64,000 bases of DNA from the NCBI GenBank assembly GCA_029465975.1, contig CM055754.1, positions 6,149,604 to 6,213,603 of the forward strand, read 5' to 3'. This document shows, one piece after another, positions 13,001 to 27,300 of this stretch. How positions within the stretch are numbered: position 1 is the first letter of the stretch; each line of letters begins with the position of its first letter. Source of the DNA: Dallia pectoralis. Its lineage: Eukaryota > Chordata > Actinopteri > Esociformes > Umbridae. The notes under the pieces are model-generated. The model saw only the letters and a list, made by a program, of their open reading frames with translations. It had not been told where the DNA came from and did no database searches. Made by a program: the position numbers and the translations under genes.

Positions 13001-14260
13001 AAATAAACAAATCTGCTAATGATAAATAATATTTACAGAGCACCCACCCAAGACATGGCATCCACAGAACCGTTGAAGTATGCAGTATTTGACTGTGAAA
13101 ATCAATTTCAAACTAAATTCACATGTTCCCCGATGAAATACAAAAGATTTCTGTTCAATTACCAGACCAGGTCAGATGTTTATATAAAAGACATTGAATT
13201 GAGAAAAACTTGACCTCGAACTGCGATTCAAGTTGGTAGACTATAAAAGCCCTGGGTCATTGATCAACTTTACAAATTCGATAAAAAAAGGTTCCAGTGT
13301 GTGCATAGACATTGTTCCTGTGTGTCTTCAAATTAAACATGCGAGGACATTTAATTTAGTCTTTCCAGAGAACAACCACTTCCTCTGGTCTTCCTAGAGA
13401 AACAAGATTACGATTAAAAATAATTGCTTAGTGTAAAATGTCACTTTCAGAAGTTCACATTGTGAAATAAATGCTTCCTACTCAAATGATGTTCACGGCT
13501 CCTCCTGCACAGCAACACATAACTTGCCGATGTATGCAAGATAAAAACCCATCGTCATGTTACACTAGAGGGGAGTAAGAGCTTACGAATCAGTGGTCAA
13601 AATACAGTCAAATTGTTAACGGATGGTATACACCTACACCCATCTGTTGTAGGTTCAAACACCCAAGGCACATATAAATGGGTACAACAACAGGCCAATT
13701 TACAGCATTGGGATTTTACCTCTATGAGATTCCAAGTTTCACTGGAAATAATAGCCATTTCCTGAATTGCTGAGTGTTTAAACAACACCAACGCCACAAT
13801 GACCAGTGCAAAATCAGATGCTAACTTTACAGAGGTGTTTACACGTTCCAAACATATTGCGCGCACTCTAACACGTCATTTCACTTTTATCTGTGATTGC
13901 AGTGCCTTTCTTCTCAGTAGAGGAATGTAAACAGCCACGGTACAGTACATTTCTAAAGTACAAAACACACAAAAATGTCATACAAAGATTGTTTCACAGC
14001 TCTCATTCACACTTGTTGACAAAAGGATTCAGAGCATCTGTTTCAGCCCATAGTAGCTATAGGTACAGGGGACTACACAACTATTATATCGCTGTTGTTT
14101 CAAATGGCTTTACTAATACGCTCTATTATTTGCTTACTCTCGGTGCAGAAAAAGACGCCAAAGAGTGTTTAGGCGTAGTCCCTCTGCATTTATACACGTC
14201 TTTGAGTCTTTACCCTGGCGCACACATGTATTCAAAAGGACCCGCTGGCACTTAACAGTG
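10010..14260. other. Intergenic stretch, dapp1 5' side to atp10d 3' side
   Basis: I find no supportable gene here. The dapp1 promoter should lie just right of 10009; a CACGTG E-box core is seen near 10174. AT-rich palindromic (TA)n tracts occur at about 10527-10560 and 11156-11175. Short ORFs such as 13893-14255 show no recognisable protein. Confidence 0.6.
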
Positions 14261-14261
14261 C

Positions 14262-14830
14262 CTCATGAAATATTCACACCCTGGGACCTTTCCACATTTC
14301 ATCTTATGACAACATGAACCTCTAAGGCACAGGTGTCAAACCGGTTCCATGGAGGGCTGAGTGTCTACAGGTCTTTGCTCTCACCTTGTTCTTGATTGAT
14401 TAATTAGGTCACTAATTGGTCAGGTTCTACCCTCTACTGGTTGTTTAGGTCTGAACTGGGAACTAATTTAAATGAAAACCCAAAAACCTGCATACACTAG
14501 GCCCCCCGTGGAACCGGTTTGACATCCCTGCCCTAAGGGATCTTAATTTGGTGGCCTCTGATCGACACAAAAAATCCATAATTATATTGTTGAGAGAAGT
14601 TTCAATAGTCTAATGAGACAAAAACAGAGCTGGAACGGTTTTGGGACAAGTCTGTGAATCTCTTTGATTGGCCCAGTCAAAGCCTGGACCTCAATCCAAT
14701 TGAGAATGTGTGGAACGAGTTGAAAATTACTGCTCACTAAAGGTCCCCATCCAACCTGACAAAGTCTGAGCAATTTTGCTAAAAAGATAGGGCAAAGGTT
14801 ATACAATTCGATCTAGAGCTCTAAACTACA
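14262..14830. mobile_element. Tc1/mariner-like transposon remnant, split by a MITE
   Basis: The left part (about 14270-14328) resembles the common fish Tc1-like end with TATTCACACCC and TTTCCACATTTC. The right part (14531-14830) contains, on the plus strand, the C-terminal transposase signature WPSQSLDLNPIENVWNEL in broken reading frame, followed by degraded sequence. A hAT-type MITE separates the two parts. No intact transposase remains. Confidence 0.7.
14329..14530. mobile_element. hAT-type MITE with 20-bp inverted ends
   Basis: The ends are inverted copies sharing TGTCAAACCGGTTCCA, with outer bases CACAGG on the left and CAGGGA on the right. Imperfect 8-bp flanks (CTCTAAGG / CCCTAAGG) look like a target-site duplication. 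The interior has no ORF. A second, more diverged copy lies near 40119-40311. Confidence 0.7.
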
Positions 14831-15387
14831 AATGTAACCAATGCCAAACTTGCTGTTGCTAACAGTCCACAACATGCATGGTGTGTTCCTTGACAACGTT
14901 AACAATTCAAAGGGCACCAATTGTTTAGCCACATTGTCAACATTTCAAGCTTGCTGTAAAGAGAGATTCCGGCACATTCTTTACTCTGTTACATAAACGT
15001 TCGACTACGATTGCTGGATAATGAGAACCTACAGATCGTTAGCCATGTAAAGCTAACCAAATTACACCCAAATATCCCAGACTTGTGCATTGAATGTAAG
15101 ACACACCAGGGCACATTATACCAATGTCTGTTGGAGTGTGTTGAGATGGCTAATATCTGTTATTACCTCTACCCAAAGCTACTAATTAAACCATTAAAAG
15201 TGTAATTGTCCAAACAGGTTGGCGTAATGCAAATCCATGACCCAAGTACACATCTCTGAAGAAACAAACATCACTTTCTCCTAAACAGATTATAATCTGT
15301 ACCATAACCGATAAGCAATACATACAAGGCAGCTAACTCAAGTGTTAGCGTTGAATACTGTTTCCACCCATTCTAGCCTCTGCAAGG

Positions 15388-18300
15388 TCAGGAGAGCACA
15401 GGGCCAGCGGGAGTGTTGAATTCTTTCAGCTCTTTAGGTAATCGAAAGTCACAGTTATGGATATTTAGATCGGAGTCCTTCACAGTGATTTGACCCTTGA
15501 CTTTTGCCTGGGCCTGTGTCTGGTTCCAGCGCTGCATCCTTCTAGCGTAGTCTTCTAGGCTTACCTGGTCCATCAAGGCAGCTTTTTGTGTGTCAGACGG
15601 GCAGATGGTGTTGTGCAACGCATAGAACAGTAATCTGAGAGTGACAGTGAGAAATAGGGAAGGTTGTTGGAAAAATATGAGTCTCCGACTGAGCAGGGAT
15701 TATATTTAAAAATGGCTAGCATAACTGTCTCTGTGTCGGTGTGTGTGTGTGTCGGTGTGTGTGTGTGTGTCGGTGTGTTTACACACCTTGGTAGCAGTGC
15801 CAGCACCGTAGACATGACACAAATCCCATAGAAATGGGGGTTGGACATTTGTAGCTTGTCCACACCAAGAGGATTGGTGGGGGGACTGCAGGCCACACAC
15901 ATCACACTGAAAACCAGGGTGAATGAGAAGTAGAAGAGAGCACTGCCCAATAGCACGAGTGCATGTAGCCATGTCTGTAAAATAACACAAATCACCCGGG
16001 TTGTTTAAACAGAAGCTTGTTAGGAGCTGCCCCGATTTCAAAACGATACAAGATCGAGTCAAATGCTAAACTACTGTCTTTTGTTTTTTAACCTATGGCC
16101 GCTCACCAGTGTGTGACTCTCGATCACCAGATGCAGTAGGATGATCAGCAGGGCCGAAGCATTGATTGGAGATCCAAATGAGAGCAGGTCTGCATCTGAA
16201 TCTTTATACGCCTGTGCGAAATGCCAAAAACCAAGTTCAGTGTTTATTAGAAAATCTTTTGATGTCTTCACAGGCACGCTCTTTTCAAGGCAACTGATTC
16301 GCACAGAAGAGAGAATTACCTCACCACACACACACACACACACACACATGATTAATTTGAACATAAACTGTAAATCTACTCACAAAATATGGAATAAAGA
16401 AACAGACAAGGCTTTGATAAAAAGCATCCAGCATGGTCAGCCAGAACGTGGAAGGGAGGTAGGCCTGTAGAGAATAAAGAAATAACAAGAGTACATCAAC
16501 GTTCACGTTAGCGCTGATCGCTAACTCTTTCTGTTATGCTTATACCCCCAGATTTAGCCATCACACACACCTTGGAGTTTTGTCCAGATTTGTAGAGCTC
16601 CGGTATCTTCATGAGTGTCTCCGCAGACACGTCTTTGTCCAGGATTCCATAGAGGACTGGGGGTGCCGAGGTGAAGAGGAGATTGAAGAAGATGAGCACC
16701 CAAGAGTTAGTCATCACGCTCCCCGAAAAACCACAGAAGAACTGGTTCCAGAAAAGAAGGTTCACAAACATCTATGCATAGGCAGAGGGAAAGACAAGCA
16801 TAAATTATGAGATATTGTCTACTGTAAACATCTTCCTATTTTTGTAGGAAATGGCTATCCCAACAGATATTGAGCAATTTGAAAACGTGACCTCGTAGCA
16901 TTTATTCAGGCTTATGGGTTAAGTTCAAGGTTACATTTACAATTAGAGTTAAAGTTAGGGTGAAGTTTTCAAACGCTGTTCTCATTGTTATCAAACAGCC
17001 TGGTCGGCCCAGGAAGTTAATGCTGGAATCCTAACTTTAAGGAAGTAATTTAATCTCTGGACAGATAAATCAAGCTCACAGGCCCCCATGAGTCGACGAG
17101 ATACGTAAAATATATTCAATCACGATACCCTCAGATCGTGGCGCTGGCCAGTTGCACAGCCCTTCACGGGACCTCCGGGCTAATCCGCTACAAGGATTCA
17201 AAACAGCAAGGCTGTTGTTAATGTTTTGCGTCTCCAAAAAACCCCAGTAACATGTCAAATGTGTGCATGTCACATGTCTGAGTAGTTACCAAGTTCTTGT
17301 AGAAGAAGTACAGAATCATGTTGGCCAGGCGTGTGTAGCACCAGTGCCCATGGACCAGCAGCAGCTTACGGAGATGTTTAAACCTGGAGATGGCAAAGTC
17401 ACTAGACATCACCGCCTGCATGCCCTCCTGGCCAGATATCCCAACGCCAACATCTGCCACCTGAATCATGCTGACATCATTGGCTCCATCGCCTAGAAAA
17501 AGACGCACGTAGAAATGGGAGAACACTACAAACTATTCCCTGGCGGCTTTTGTAAATGTGTACTAACGTAGGTATATTCTGGGGTATTCATTCATTTAGG
17601 TGTCACTGTTCCACTGACCTACGGCGAGCGTCATGACTCTGAGCTTGTCCCGTACTAGCTGTACCACCCGGCTCTTTTGCAGAGGGGTGGAGCGGCAGCA
17701 GATCACAGCTCTGCAGTGCCGACTAAGCTCCAGGAAGTTATCGCTCAGGTCCTCCTGCAGGGCAAAGTCCAAGGTTCTCCCATCTATCACCAAGGTGAAG
17801 CCTGACGTGACATCTGGGGCGTCTCCACGCTCCGCCTCTCTCGACTCTACTTCTTTCAGCAGGTCCAACAGCAAGGCTTCACACATTTCCTGAAAGGGAA
17901 AACACACACCAGAAAAGGGTAAGAAAAATATAGAAAATATAGCAGGTAATTATAGCAAAGTTATTTTGAAGGGGAAGACATCATTTCGATTAACAGAATA
18001 ACGCCCACCTTGCTCCCACAATTAGCAGTCAGAAGATGGTCTGTAGACCTAAGTAGACTGCAGGCACAGGCAATGTTAATAGCAGTCTCTTGTTTGTCCC
18101 CTGTGAGGACCCACACTTTGACCCCTGCTCTCTGTAAGGCCTCTATGGTCTCTGGGACCTCTTCTTGTAGTTTGTCCACAACTCCGGTTGCCCCTGGTGA
18201 CAGAAACAATAAAGCTACAACCAGACATTGCAATTGGTTGTTGCCAACCCTCCAAACAGAGTTGTACCTTGAGATCACCTGAATTTATAAACAGTACATC

Positions 18301-21300
18301 AACAATTAAAGTTACTATTGATCCTGTGACTAATCCCTTTAAAAAGGTAAGAGTAAACTCAAAACATGCTGTTCTCAATGAGCAACGCACTACAACTGAG
18401 ACCCAATCGGTGTCATTTGGGGACAGATCTCGAAGACGAAACGTCATTTTATTCAAAATGGTGCCAGTAGTGTTTCGGACGTGCATGGGTTAGTGAAAAT
18501 CATGACCCTGATTATGTGTGCTGAATTTCAAACAGATCCCAAGATATACTGTAAAAATATACACCAGTTACAGACAGCCACGTGCCGGTCAAGTGTTCTG
18601 ACACAGAGTGTTGACAGTGTTTGTAACTTGTATACCAAATGTACACGCATACACCACGTTAAACACCAGTTAAACATCTCCAGCTCCCAAGCTTCTTTAT
18701 TCATGTGCCGCTTCCCACAATGCCAGAGTATCTACCACATAGGTGAGTGAAAGCTAGCTAATGAACAGGAAATTCAAGTCGGTCTGGATAAAATGTAATT
18801 GTAGGTACAATAAAATGTAATAACAGTTACAATACAAATATTATTGACTAAAGTTTTTTTGCGCAAAATTCCAAATGTGAAAATCCATAATGGTAGACCT
18901 GGGGAAATTCTTCAGCCAAATGTGCTCCCTGTACGAAGTGGGACCTATGTCCCATGTATTTTAATAGAGCCAGGCCCATCAAACTAAAATGTCCTCAACT
19001 TAAGCGACATTTTGTTTGTGCATTCTTAAGTTACGTAGCTGACACAAAAAATGACTCATTACATTTGACCAAAAAATTGCTAATTGCAAACTGCTAGACA
19101 TTTTACCCAATAGAGTGACGTTTGTCTCCAGTCTTAGTGCAGATTCCATCAGAAGCTCCTCTCTGTTCTCTATACTGGTCTCTGCAAACACCTGATGCTT
19201 CAGCCAAACCTCGTACTCCTCCTCCTCCAACACCTGGTGGCACAAGAGAATATAACTCCATAAACAGCCATTTACAGAATGCCAAAACAACAGTCAGTGA
19301 AAAAACATTCCTCTGAACGTAGAATCTGTGGACACCACGCGATTACAACGGTTCGGAATAGATGGACGTCGTACTTTTTTCGCGATGCAGAGGGTGCGAA
19401 GTCCTTCTCTAGCGTAGTCGTCCAGGTGTTTCTGGGTTTGTTTCCTGACGTGACCCCGCATGAGCCCGTCAGGCTGCTCGGGGCTTTCGGCAGACTCCGT
19501 CAGGTCCATGACAACCGAGTCTGCCCCTTTGGTGTAGACCACCACCTGGTTGGTGAGAGGATGACGAACCACTACGGACATCCGCTTGCGGGTGGAGTCG
19601 AAGGGCAGTATGTGGAGAAGGGGTACCACTAGGCTCCCCATCCCGGGAAGTTCCACCAGGAGATGCTCCACGGAGCGACCCTGCAGGGTACAGCCGTAGG
19701 CCCGGGCTGCGTGGACCAGCGCGGCCTCGTCTGGACTCTCCGCCTCATAGATCAGTTCATCGGCATCAGGTTTACTGATGAAGAGCTCCTGCCGGCTCAT
19801 ATCCCCCATGTTGAGGGGTACCATGTTGTCCTCTAGGCCTGTCCATGAGCCACGCTCCCCGCTTCCTTTATCCTCTCCCTCACATTCTTGGTCCCCATCT
19901 GTTGCCTGAGCAACACTCGGGAGGGAGGGCCGAGGGTTGGGTTCCCCGTCTGGCTCTGTAGCGTTTTTGGAAGGGGTGGGGTTGCAAGACGCTGCCTTGT
20001 CCGTGGCAAATAACTTGCCGGTGAAACTGTGAGCGATCTCTGTAGTGTGCGTAGGAGAGAGTGTAGAGAAGCGGGGAAGACCAAAACGCTGGAAAAGCAT
20101 CTTAATGTCATCCAGGGATTTCAGTTTTTTAGGGGAGACCTCCGGCACCTTGACCTGGGAATGCAATTGACAAAACCGGACAACACAGAATCAGCACCAG
20201 CGCCGGTCCACCATCTGCAGTTCTGTTCCATTTAGACAGTGCCCCCGCACCCCCTCCCTCCCTGCCCCCGCCCCCCAGATTAAGTGTTATTGGAATTCAA
20301 ACATTGCAGACATCGACCTGCTTTTAATAGGAAAACACAACGTTGCCTACCACATGACGGGGTTGGTTGTGTGAGGACACCACCACCGTGTTACAGATGG
20401 CCAAGGCCATGAAGAAGTCCACTATATAGGTGAGCTCCATACTGGCGTCCCACAGAAGAAACCGTGGAGAGGAGAGCCCACTGAGCTTCTGCAGCAGGAG
20501 AGGGTCTGGCGCTATATCCTTCTCCTAGAGGAAGTCATTATATATTAGCTAAAACGCGTGTGGCCTTTTGCTTGGTTTCAACAACAAAAGAGTGCATCCC
20601 AAGAGAGGTCCCTGAATGCACGTTGTGTGTGTGTGAATGTTACCATAGAGCTGCAAAAGGGAGACTGCTGATGCATTATGGGGCTTGGGGGCTCTTCCTC
20701 CTCGGCGTGGTCGGTCAACGTGTGCAGGGACACCGAGCTGCGGTTGCAGCTCAGGGACTTGCAGCTCAGGGACTTGGCGCTGGTCCGTGACTTCAGCGTG
20801 TGGGAGCGACCCGTCGCCTCGTCCTCATCCCGCTCGTACACCTCAAGCCTCCGCGCTGCCAGAAATAGACGAGGATCGGTTGACATCGGACATTTAGTGT
20901 CACGCTGTTAAAACACAATCGGTTAAATTTTTGAATGTAGATGGGGACGTTTGGCTTCTCACCGTTTTCCTCATGCGGGTACTCCACCCCAGCAATTGTG
21001 CAGCGGCGGAACGCCATCTTGTTCTCCGTCAGTGTGCCGGTCTTGTCGGAGAACAAATATTGGATCTGACCCAAATCCTCCGTGATGTTCAGGGCCCGAC
21101 ACTGGATCCTGGAGTCTAGGTTGTCGTTATAGAGGTCCACGTCGTTCTGGATGAAGAAGATCTGGCCTAGTTTGACGACCTCGATTGACACGTACAGGGA
21201 GATCGGGATGAGAACCTGCCAAGTAGAGAATATAATGGAATTCAAATGAAAGCCATGAGGTTTGGAAATCCAAAACCTGTGTATTGCCTTCCCAGTAACG

Positions 21301-24300
21301 ACACCCTGTTAATGTTTTTACTGGTTCATAAAAATCTGTCTGTATTCAGCATTGCATAGGGCATGTGGAAGGCTGCGTTTGATCAGAGTAAATGTTTTGA
21401 GAAAAGACACAAGACATAAAAGTCTGTAGTAATCAAACAGATTAAGCTACGTACACAACTGGCCCTATATAAGAGCGTTTTCCAAACGTCTTCCAGGGAC
21501 CCGCAGCCACTCAATAAACATGTCTTATAGTTCATAACTACCTCCACAATTAAGGTCTACCGCAAAATTGTTAGACAACTCGGGGTCCCCCGGGAGACAT
21601 TTGATAACCACTACTACACAGCAATTGTTGAGGATCTAATCTAAAATCATACTTATTTTTCACTGCTTAATCTGGTGTCATGCAATTAATTTCTATGTAC
21701 AACAGCAGAACAGGCTACTGTGTCTGTTTACAGACAGGAATATTCCACTGGACGTGATATACCTGTAGCACTATGATCATGGTCCAGAAGAGATAGAAGC
21801 CAGCCAGGGCAGGAGATGCGGCGTTGGGGATAAGAAATGGAGCTTCCTTAATGTTGCTCAACCAGAGGCCGTGGCCTGGAAGCACAGAATAATACAGAAT
21901 AATACATTATTATGTGTGACTACACCCGTGTTGCAGGACATGAGAAGCGGGGAGTTTCATCTAGTTGGTCAGCCAGTACGCATATTCGTCAAGACGCCTG
22001 TAATATAAAGCAATAAAGACCAGTACGGACCTATAGCTGTAGTCAGACACATGACGACGAGTAGGACCACACACCAGAGTACGTCCACGTTCAGCCTGCG
22101 CTCCAGTTTACTCTGTTTGTACCGCGGGCCGCTGTTGTTCATCATGGCCTTCGACTCATGACCTGTGTTCAACATCACATAATAACTGTGGCTGGTTGTG
22201 GAGCCACGTAGGTTATCATAAAATAAATGCTGTCATCATAAAATAAATGCAAATCAGATCATCAATAAACTTAAACCAGGAATCAAGTCAAACTTAATTG
22301 ATGTAGCATTTCTTACCTTCAATTTAAAACCAAGGCGCTTAACAAAAAAATGTCCCTTATTATTCCTTTCTCTGCTCTACTTCTGGAAATGCTCTTGTCC
22401 CCAATAAAAATCAGGTTATCTAGTTTCTTACTATATATCTGAACAATATTTTTCTCAAAACAAATTCCTTAATAAACAACAATAAAAATGCATCTTAGCT
22501 GCTGTGTATCAACTTGTTGATGTGTGCTCCGTTGGGTTTCAAGATGGGTGTTTGGAAAAGCACTTTCAGAAAGAGCTTTCTGAAATTACTTTTCTTTATT
22601 GAAATGATTCAGTGGTTGATAAAGCCACTGAAAAAATTCAAATGACTTTGTTTGCCACTTCAATGGGGCAAGGCTCGTAGGAAGAGTAGTTTGATTTAAA
22701 TAGAAATGCATAATGTTTTTCAATTGCTTTCTGTCTGAGCTCAATTTCATGGATGTTTGGCCCATCTGCACCAAGTGAGTGTAAGACATTTAGTCTCCGG
22801 ATTTGAATCTGAAAACCAATGATTTTAATTGAAGAGGGCAGTTCATAGAAGTTACAGTACATTTCAATGTGTTCTCCAATATTATACATAATGGCAGGAA
22901 AAGGCTCAGTACTGTAATCCTTGCAAGGGAAAAGTGAACACGGTCCTCAAATCTACACTGCCAATAATTCAGACATTTATTCTTCACTAAATTGATGTAT
23001 AATTAAAAAAAATCTGTTATATTGATTCTGTTGAAGTCAAGTATGTACAATATATTCCGCATTTTCCCTTATCAAGTGTGCCAATTTTGTGCGGCAAACT
23101 CTCCTACCACGGTATAAATCAAAGTCCCATAGTAATCCCATGGTCCATTTCCATTCTGTTTTGGCTAGGGCACCTTGGTATCAGTTGGCATTGCACCAAT
23201 ACTAATGGGATGGATAACGGGATACACCAAACCCAACCGTGGACCACACCAGGAAAAGATCCTTATTCTCTAACCTGCGTAGACGACGATGCCAACGACT
23301 GTCTCCGTGTTGCGGATTGTGCAGCTCCGCAGCAGCAGGTTGTTGTTGTGTAAACCCACCCGAGCCTTTCCAGGATGCTCCCTGTAATAAATAGCATTAG
23401 AACCGATGACGGACCAAAAGGGAAAACCTCCAGTTCCCAAACAGAATACCAAAGATAGTATCATCAATCCCTACAGTAGTAGTGCTTAGTTCTGTCTTCT
23501 GTCCAGCCCACTCCCTCAAAACACAATTTCAAAATGTTCTCAATTTCTCACGTCTTATCTTCATGTGCGACACAAACATCAGTCACTGACTGGTGTCCTA
23601 AATTCGACACATGGATATGACCCCACACTGCACAGTACAACAGAATAGGCCACCACAAACCAATTCTGACTTGCTTACACAGTGGCCTATCTGGGATTTG
23701 GCAGGGAAAAAATAGAATACACTATAAAACAATCTTCACTTACGTTTTCTGATATTACATATGGTCTCTCTCTCTCTCTGGTCTCTGTCACTCAAATTCC
23801 TAACCCTAAAAGTAACTTTCTTGCTAATTCACACGAACATGAACTACTCATCAACATACACCAATGGCACAACAAATCTGTATGAAACACACAACAAACA
23901 CCCAGAAAACGGTTAATCAAATTACATCAAATCTGCAACAGAAATCAGCGTCATTATTTTAGGATAGCTACAGGCGTTTTTGGCTATAGGTGTATTCTCT
24001 ATGCATTTAGATCACAGAGAAGAAGCCTGTTTGTTCGATCAAGTGAATTATAAACGCATCTCATTCAGCAAGTGGGACTGTTCAATAAAGACAGACAGAA
24101 AGGAGACTCACATGAAACCTCGAAAGCGGCTGAGGTCATTGTTCGGGTCCTCACATTCAATACGAGCGGTAAAGTTCTCTGGTGTCAACTCAGAACACTG
24201 AAACAGGCGAGACACATTTAACGTCACATTTAAGTATTTCTACACTGCTTTCAAATATTTTTGAAAATATATATCATTGTGTCATTGTCTTTCCCCTCTC

Positions 24301-27300
24301 GCCGCTTTTGTCATTTCAAATTCCATCTACAGGTTGTGCACGTCTCTCTTTTCGCTCAGTACCCATCAAAGAGCCTTCGACGGCGGCACTACGTTCAACC
24401 AGAGGACTCAATTCAGATAGTCCCACCTCTTCATATTAAAAAAACGAAAAAAAATGCCAAATGCTGTGGTGACATTTTTCACTGTGAGTAAAATGTTGTG
24501 TCCAACATGGATGTGACACCACATGTCCTTTGCATTCTCAGAATACCCAGAATCAGGAGAGAATAAAAAGGAAATCCGGAATCAGACGAGCGTGTCGAGC
24601 TCCACGTACCCGTTGTGGCTGATCTCTGACCACCTCTCTCTGTTTGAGGTTCGTCTCCCCATCTAGGTTAGCCGTTTCTATGTAGCAGACGCCACGGGGG
24701 TCGGATGAGTGCAGCAGCACCACGTCAGCGGGGATGATCTCATTACAGGACAGGCGGATGAAATCTCCGACACGGACTTCCTTCCAATGCTGGTCCACAT
24801 ACGTCTGGTGTTTCCTACAGTAAATAGAGCACAAAATAACTGCTTGAACGCTATGAAAGACCCCGTGTGGTTGAGATGTTGCAGAAGAATAAATTACTTG
24901 ACACACCTGGACAGTATTTGCACAATCAACAAATCATCAACCAATTATACTCCTGAACACAGACATGGAAATGTACTGGACTTTAGGTCTTAGACACAAC
25001 TACAGCATTTTGCACCAGTGTTTTCGATTGGTTTGGCATCTAGATAGTTTGTGCAAGGAGCTCAGGATGTTAAATTATGCCATTTACTGCATCTACGGGC
25101 GCTCTTCATGCGAGAAAACATATTTTTCCCGCTATCTACATAACTATCTCTACATGGTTGATCATTCATCCGACCGTTTACCACCCTTTCCTGGCATTAC
25201 TGCTGTATTGCTGTGGTCAATTCTGATTGGACTATATGCAACCCTGTGCAGCCGCAGGCCAACGGGCTTAGTACAGCAGTCATCAGATTTATTGACCTGT
25301 TATCTCGAACTTATCTTCACTTTGTAATAAACACTTGCTTCATCATTACGAATTAGAATTTAAACATGTACCTTAAACATAATCAGCATGTTAACACAGC
25401 AGTGTGCGAACAAAAGCAAACATTATTTATAGACTCGTTGTTTGCCTATTAACCAATGTAAACAGATAATGTGCGTGTCAGACACATGTTATTTAGAAAT
25501 ATTTTCACTGTGGCCTAGTGTGGTCACTCTAAACCGCTGCCTCTGTGAAGGTGTGCTACTGCAGCATGGAAGTGCCCTTCCCCCCCCACCCCACACACAC
25601 AGCAGACACTCCCCCTATTTATTCTCTATGCAAAAAAGCATATGGGCATAACTAAAACATATACAAATATGCACAGATAGAAAATGGACAGTCTTTGTTC
25701 TACCCTGAATATATTGTACTTACCTGCTGTAAGGTTCATAGACCAGTCTGTTGATCAGCTGGTCTGATTCATGTCTGCTGTAAGGTTCATAGACCAGTCT
25801 GTTGATCAGCTGGTCTGATTCATGTCTGCTGTAAGGTTCATAGACCAGTCTGTTGATCAGCTGGTCTGATTCATGTCTGCTGTAAGGTTCATAGACCAGT
25901 CTGTTGATCAGCTGGTCTGATTCATGTCTGCTGTAAGGTTCATAGACCAGTCTGTTGATCAGCTGGTCTGATTCATGTCTGCTGTCCAGTCTGTTGATCA
26001 GCTGGTCTGATTCATGTCTGCTGTAAGGTTCATAGACCAGTCTGTTGATCAGCTGGTCTGATTCATGTCTGCTGTAAGGTTCATAGACCAGTCTGTTGAT
26101 CAGCTGGTCTGATTCATGTCTGCTGTAAGGTTCATAGACCAGTCTGTTGATCAGCTGGTCTGATTCATGTCTGCTGTAAGGTTCATAGACCAGTCTGTTG
26201 ATCAGCTGGTCTGATTCGTGTCTGCTGTAAGGTTCATAGACCAGTCTGTTGATCAGCTGGTCTGATTCATGTCTGCTGTAAGGTTCATAGACCAGTCTGT
26301 TGATCAGCTGGTCTGATTCATGTCTGCTGTAAGGTTCATAGACCAGTCTGTTGATCAGCTGGTCTGATTCATGTCTGCTGTAAGGTTCATAGACCAGTCT
26401 GTTGATCAGCTGGTCTGATTTGTGTCTGCTGTAAGGTTCATAGACCAGTCTGTTGATCAGCTGGTCTGATTCATGTCTGCTGTAAGGTTCATAGACCAGT
26501 CTGTTGATCAGCTGGTCTGATTCATGTCTGCTGTAAGGTTCATAGACCAGTCTGTTGATCAGCTGGTCTGATTCATGTCTGCTGTAATAGACCAGTTCAC
26601 CAGTCTGTTGATCAGCTGGTCTGATTCATGTCTGCTGTAAGGTTCATAGACCAGTCTGTTGATCAGCTGGTCTGATTCATGTCTGCTGTAAGGTTCATAG
26701 ACCAGTCTGTTGATCAGCTGGTCTGATTCATGTCTGCTGTAAGGTTCATAGACCAGTCTGTTGATCAGCTGGTCTGATTCATGTCTGCTGTAAGATAGAC
26801 CAGTCTGTTGATCAGCTGGTCTGATTCATGTCTGCTGTAAGGTTCATAGACCAGTCTGTTGATCAGCTGGTCTGATTCATGTCTGCTGTAAGGTTCATAG
26901 ACCAGTCTGTTGATCAGCTGGTCTGATTCATGTCTGCTGTAAGGTTCATAGACCAGTCTGTTGATCAGCTGGTCTGATTCATGTCTGCTGTAAGGTTCAT
27001 AGACCAGTCTGTTGATCAGCTGGTCTGATTCATGTCTGCTGTAAGGTTCATAGACCAGTCTGTTGATCAGCTGGTCTGATTCATGTCTGCTGTAAGGTTC
27101 ATAGACCAGTCTGTTGATCAGCTGGTCTGATTCATGTCTGCTGTAAGGTTCATAGACCAGTCTGTTGATCAGCTGGTCTGATTCATGTCTGCTGATCAGC
27201 TGGTTGATTCATGTCTGCTGTAAGGTTCATAGACCAGTCTGTTGATCAGCTGGTCTGATTCATGTCTGCTGTCAGGTTCATAGACCAGTCTGTTGATCAG

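Noticed and set aside
13893..14255. 120-codon plus-strand ORF
   Set aside because: No homology recognised, low-complexity-free but unsupported, next to transposon debris; probably chance.
24603..24609. Weak GTACGT donor of atp10d exon 3 as a sign of pseudogenisation
   Set aside because: The donor is acceptable, and all 20 exons keep frame and every catalytic motif; the gene looks intact.
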